Assembly: GCA_900544405.1 (NCBI GenBank)
Contig: UQVA01000042.1
Location: forward strand, 1-8,226
Direction of reading: 5' to 3'
Origin: an uncultured Eubacteriales bacterium
Lineage (GTDB): Bacteria > Bacillota > Clostridia > Oscillospirales > Oscillospiraceae
Length of the DNA: 8,226 bases
Shown: positions 5,904 to 8,226 of the stretch, piece by piece
How the letters are laid out: every line of letters begins with the position of its first letter
How positions within the stretch are numbered: the stretch's first letter is position 1
Position numbers and translations under genes: made by a program
Notes under the pieces: model-generated
The model's input: only the letters and a program-made list of their open reading frames with translations
Told to the model about the DNA's origin: nothing
The model's database searches: none

Positions 5904-7208
5904 ATGTCGGACGATTATCCCGACCGGGATTACCCGGAATCCGCAGAATACCAGCAGCACGCCAAGAAAGAAAAGGACCCCTGGGACTGCGGCGTGTACC
6001 AGACCGGCTCCACCCGGCCTCCCAAGGACCACACAGCCCTGTTTGCCATCCTGCTGGCGGCGGTGATTTTGCTTTTCGGCCTGGTGAGCTTCCTCAGCGC
6101 CCTGCGGGTGAAGCAGCTCAAGAATAACCTGGACGCCCAGAAAAATGCCGACCCCAAGGACCCCATTTCCATGTTCCAGCCTACCACCGAGCCCACGGAG
6201 CCGGATGCCACCATGAGCGTATCCGCCCAGAGCGAGGTCGGGGTGGACCTGATGCCCGCTCCCGCCGCCGTGGAGAACCGGCCGGAGGAAAAGGGCCTGT
6301 CCTTACAGGAGATTTATTCCAACGTCATTGACAGCGTGGTCTCCATCACCGCTGCCTCCGCCGACGGCTCCACCTCAACCGGCACCGGCGTGGTTTTCAG
6401 CAGCGACGGCTATCTGGTGACGAACTGCCATGTGATTTCCGGCGCCGACACCGTCACCGCCCTGTTTACCGACGGCCGGGAATTGGAGGCGGCCATCGTG
6501 GGCCAGGACCGGATGACCGACCTTGCGGTGCTGAAGGTGGAAGCCACGGACCTGAAAAGCGCAGAATTCGGCGATTCCTCCACCCTGCGGGTGGGCGATC
6601 TGGCTGTGGCCATCGGGGACCCCCTGGGCGTGACCCTCCGGGGCACCATGACCGACGGCATTATTTCCGGCATCAACCGGGACATTACCGTGGGGGGCCG
6701 GACCATGACCCTGATTCAGACCACCGCCGCATTGAATGAAGGCAATTCCGGCGGCCCCCTGCTGAACTGCTACGGGCAGGTCATCGGCATCAACACCATG
6801 AAAATCGGCGACTACGTTTCCTCCGCCGGTGTGGAGGGGTTGGGCTTTGCCATCCCCAGCACCACCGTAAAGGAAATCGTGGAGCAGCTCACCGGCCAGG
6901 GTTATGTGTCCGGACGGCCCAGCCTGGGCCTGCGGTGCAGCAGCGTCCCCTATTTCTATCAGGTTTACTACCATCTGCCCTCCGGGGCCTATGTGACGGA
7001 GGTCTTTTCCGGCAGCGGTGCCGAGGCGCAGGGCATCCAGACGGGAGATATTCTCCTGAGCCTGGACGGGAAAAACGTCTCCGACGGCGACGACGTGACG
7101 CAGATCCTGTACAAGAAATCCATCGGCGATTCCCTGACCGCCATCCTCTACCGCAGCGGCAAGCGCTATGAACTTACCCTGACCGTGGAAGAAAACGTGT
7201 GGAATTAA
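5904..7208 (+). CDS. HtrA/DegP-like membrane-anchored serine protease with PDZ domain
   Basis: The product is a 434-residue S1C-family protease that degrades misfolded proteins at the outer face of the membrane. Residues 1-43 are a polar cytoplasmic tail, 44-67 a single membrane anchor, and 80-130 a low-complexity Pro/Glu/Thr-rich linker. The trypsin-like domain (about 135-330) carries the triad His176 (TNCHVI), Asp206 (MTDLAVLK) and Ser282 (NEGNSGGPL). One C-terminal PDZ domain spans about 338-430, with a tyrosine-rich stretch (PYFYQVYYH, 349-357) near its start. This layout and length match Gram-positive HtrA proteins. AGGAGG lies 5 nt before the ATG and 16 bp separate it from the kinase gene, so it is the third gene of the operon. 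Linkage to a two-component system parallels CssRS-HtrA and MprAB-PepD and suggests stress-induced expression. A specific name among HtrA paralogues cannot be chosen. Confidence 0.93.
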   Translation: MSDDYPDRDYPESAEYQQHAKKEKDPWDCGVYQTGSTRPPKDHTALFAILLAAVILLFGLVSFLSALRVKQLKNNLDAQKNADPKDPISMFQPTTEPTEPDATMSVSAQSEVGVDLMPAPAAVENRPEEKGLSLQEIYSNVIDSVVSITAASADGSTSTGTGVVFSSDGYLVTNCHVISGADTVTALFTDGRELEAAIVGQDRMTDLAVLKVEATDLKSAEFGDSSTLRVGDLAVAIGDPLGVTLRGTMTDGIISGINRDITVGGRTMTLIQTTAALNEGNSGGPLLNCYGQVIGINTMKIGDYVSSAGVEGLGFAIPSTTVKEIVEQLTGQGYVSGRPSLGLRCSSVPYFYQVYYHLPSGAYVTEVFSGSGAEAQGIQTGDILLSLDGKNVSDGDDVTQILYKKSIGDSLTAILYRSGKRYELTLTVEENVWN

Positions 7209-7220
7209 GGAACCAGCTGC

Positions 7221-7259
7221 GGTCCCTCTGAGAAAAGCCTTCCCCTGGGGGAAGGCTTT
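7221..7259 (+). repeat. Truncated hairpin repeat, copy D, after htrA
   Basis: The first 35 bases (7221-7255) are identical to 8117-8151 of copy E, then the sequence diverges. Here the right arm continues as GGCTTT instead of GGTGGC. This extends the hairpin from 8 to 12 bp: AAAGCCTTCCCC (7234-7245) with GGGGAAGGCTTT (7248-7259). It sits 12 nt after the htrA stop and could act as a weak terminator or transcript-end stabiliser. It lacks a real T-run. Confidence 0.7.
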
Positions 7260-7326
7260 CGCCCCGCCGGAAGCGCATTCAGCGGCCCACTCTCAAAAAT
7301 TCATTTTAGAAAGAAGAACCCCACTC

Positions 7327-8052
7327 ATGGAACCCATTTACACCAAAAACTATCTCATCACCGACGGGATGTGCGACCGGTTCTGCCGGCTGAAGCTGTC
7401 CCAACTGCTGACCATCGGCCAGGAAGTCGCCGGAAAGCACTCGGAGCTCCTGGATCTGAGCTATGATTATCTGGCCTCCAAGGGCCTTTTCTGGGCCGTG
7501 ACCCGTCACCGGGTGGAGATCACCCGGCTGCCCACCATCGGCGAAACCATCCGGGTGGAGACCTGGCCCATGCCCCCCACGAAGGTGGCCTTTCCCCGGT
7601 CCATCATTGCCTACGACGAAGCGGGCAAGGAAATCTTCCGCTCCATCAGCCTGTGGGTCCTCATGGACCTGGAAAAGCGCAGCATGATCGTCCCCGGAAA
7701 AAGCGGCATCGCCCTGCCGGGAACCCTCCGGGGCGACGAGCTGACCGTTCCCGGCTCCCTGGCCTACCATTTGATGGGCAGCAGGGAAAGCCGTCGGGTC
7801 CGCTACACGGACCTGGACCGGAACGGCCACATGAACAACACCCGATACTTGGAGTGGGTGGACGATTTGCTGCCCAGCGATTTCCACCGGGACCATTCTC
7901 CCAAAGCCTTCACGGTCTGCTACCTGAACGAGTCCCGGGAAGGGGACACCCTGCTTTTGAGCTGGGATCTGGGCGAGAGCCTTCGGGTGGAGGCCGAGCG
8001 GGCGGAGGGGGAGACCTCCCACCGGGTCTTTGCGGCGAAAATCGAATATTGA
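7327..8052 (+). CDS. Acyl-ACP thioesterase (FatA/FatB-like bacterial family)
   Basis: The product is a 241-residue cytoplasmic enzyme expected to hydrolyse acyl-ACP, releasing free fatty acids from the type II fatty-acid synthesis pathway. The sequence fits a tandem hotdog fold. The N-terminal half (about 1-130) includes ETWPMPPTKVAFPRS (78-92). The C-terminal half has the family signature DLDRNGHMNNTRYLEW (162-177), in which Asp164, Asn166 and His168 correspond to the catalytic D-x-N-x-H of plant FatB enzymes. Where plant enzymes have Glu-Cys, this one appears to have Glu202-Ser203; the cysteine is not conserved across bacterial members. The start at 7327 is supported by the family N-terminus, but its ribosome site is weak (AGAAAGAAG, 7308-7316). 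The gene lies 118 bp after htrA with a repeat hairpin between, so it may be a separate unit, although no convincing promoter was seen. Chain-length preference is unknown. Confidence 0.88.
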   Translation: MEPIYTKNYLITDGMCDRFCRLKLSQLLTIGQEVAGKHSELLDLSYDYLASKGLFWAVTRHRVEITRLPTIGETIRVETWPMPPTKVAFPRSIIAYDEAGKEIFRSISLWVLMDLEKRSMIVPGKSGIALPGTLRGDELTVPGSLAYHLMGSRESRRVRYTDLDRNGHMNNTRYLEWVDDLLPSDFHRDHSPKAFTVCYLNESREGDTLLLSWDLGESLRVEAERAEGETSHRVFAAKIEY

Positions 8053-8060
8053 GCATGAAG

Positions 8061-8097
8061 CACCCCCGGAAAGCCTACTTTCCGGGGGTGGTTTTTT
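8061..8097 (+). terminator. Intrinsic terminator of the thioesterase gene
   Basis: A perfect 13-bp stem, CACCCCCGGAAAG (8061-8073) with CTTTCCGGGGGTG (8078-8090), closes a 4-nt loop. After one G it is followed by six T residues (8092-8097). It begins 9 nt after the stop codon. Confidence 0.92.
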
Positions 8098-8114
8098 GCT
8101 TAAGATGCAACAAC

Positions 8115-8226
8115 TTGGTCCCTCTGAGAAAAGCCTTCCCCTGGGGGAAGGTGGCTGCCCTTTAGGGCAGACGGATGAGGGGCGGGACGCACTCCCGGCG
8201 TAGCACGGTAGGGGCGAGGCATGCCT
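8115..8226 (+). repeat. Interspersed hairpin repeat, copy E (cut by window end)
   Basis: It has hairpin 1 (CCTTCCCC 8134-8141 with GGGGAAGG 8144-8151), hairpin 2 (CTGCCC 8155-8160, loop TTTA, GGGCAG 8165-8170), then GGATGAGGGGCGG and GTAGGGGCGAGGCATGCCT at the window edge. The hairpin 2 loop differs from copy B (TTTA against GTCA) while the stem is kept. The last bases are the left half of the palindrome seen whole in copy A, so the element continues beyond the window. Confidence 0.8.

Noticed and set aside
7653..8165. A 170-codon plus-strand open frame across the thioesterase end, terminator and repeat
   Set aside because: It is an out-of-frame shadow of the thioesterase gene and reads through a strong terminator into repeat copy E.

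Overview
The window is a GC-rich segment of a bacterial chromosome. Gram-positive-type features dominate: strong AGGAGG ribosome binding sites, a lipoprotein with a lipobox, and a membrane-anchored HtrA with no cleavable signal peptide. Several copies of a hairpin-rich intergenic repeat (cores such as CCTTCCCCTGGGGGAAGG and GGCATGCC) are also present. This combination suggests a gut-type Clostridia, probably Oscillospiraceae/Ruminococcaceae-like. That placement is inference from style, not a database match.

Left half, minus strand. Reading leftward from 3215, uppP (undecaprenyl-diphosphatase) comes first. A LacX-like aldose 1-epimerase family gene follows 20 bp later, and the two probably share a transcript. 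Next is a separately promoted BMP-family substrate-binding lipoprotein (1331-333). It has a good sigma-A-type promoter, a LacI-type operator-like site at the start of its leader, and a strong intrinsic terminator (258-216). No ABC permease or ATPase genes are visible beside it.

Divergent region, 3216-3767. This 552-bp gap separates uppP from the rightward genes. Its uppP side is filled by two inverted copies of the repeat family. Its right side holds a perfect TATAAT preceded by direct-repeat units in 11-bp phase, which look like a binding site for an OmpR/PhoB-type regulator.

Right half, plus strand. A response regulator, a sensor histidine kinase (4-bp overlap) and a membrane-anchored HtrA-type serine protease (16-bp gap) form a compact operon. 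Its gene content matches known envelope or secretion stress circuits (CssRS-HtrA in Bacillus, MprAB-PepD in mycobacteria). A repeat-derived 12-bp hairpin lies just after htrA. An acyl-ACP thioesterase gene then ends in a strong terminator (8061-8097), and a further repeat copy runs off the window.

Taken together, the genes centre on the cell envelope: lipid-carrier recycling (UppP), envelope stress sensing and proteolysis (two-component system plus HtrA), fatty-acid release from ACP (thioesterase) and surface solute capture (BMP lipoprotein). No mobile element with a transposase, CRISPR array, tRNA or rRNA was seen. The least-explained element is the repeat family, whose second hairpin changes sequence between copies while keeping its base pairing.
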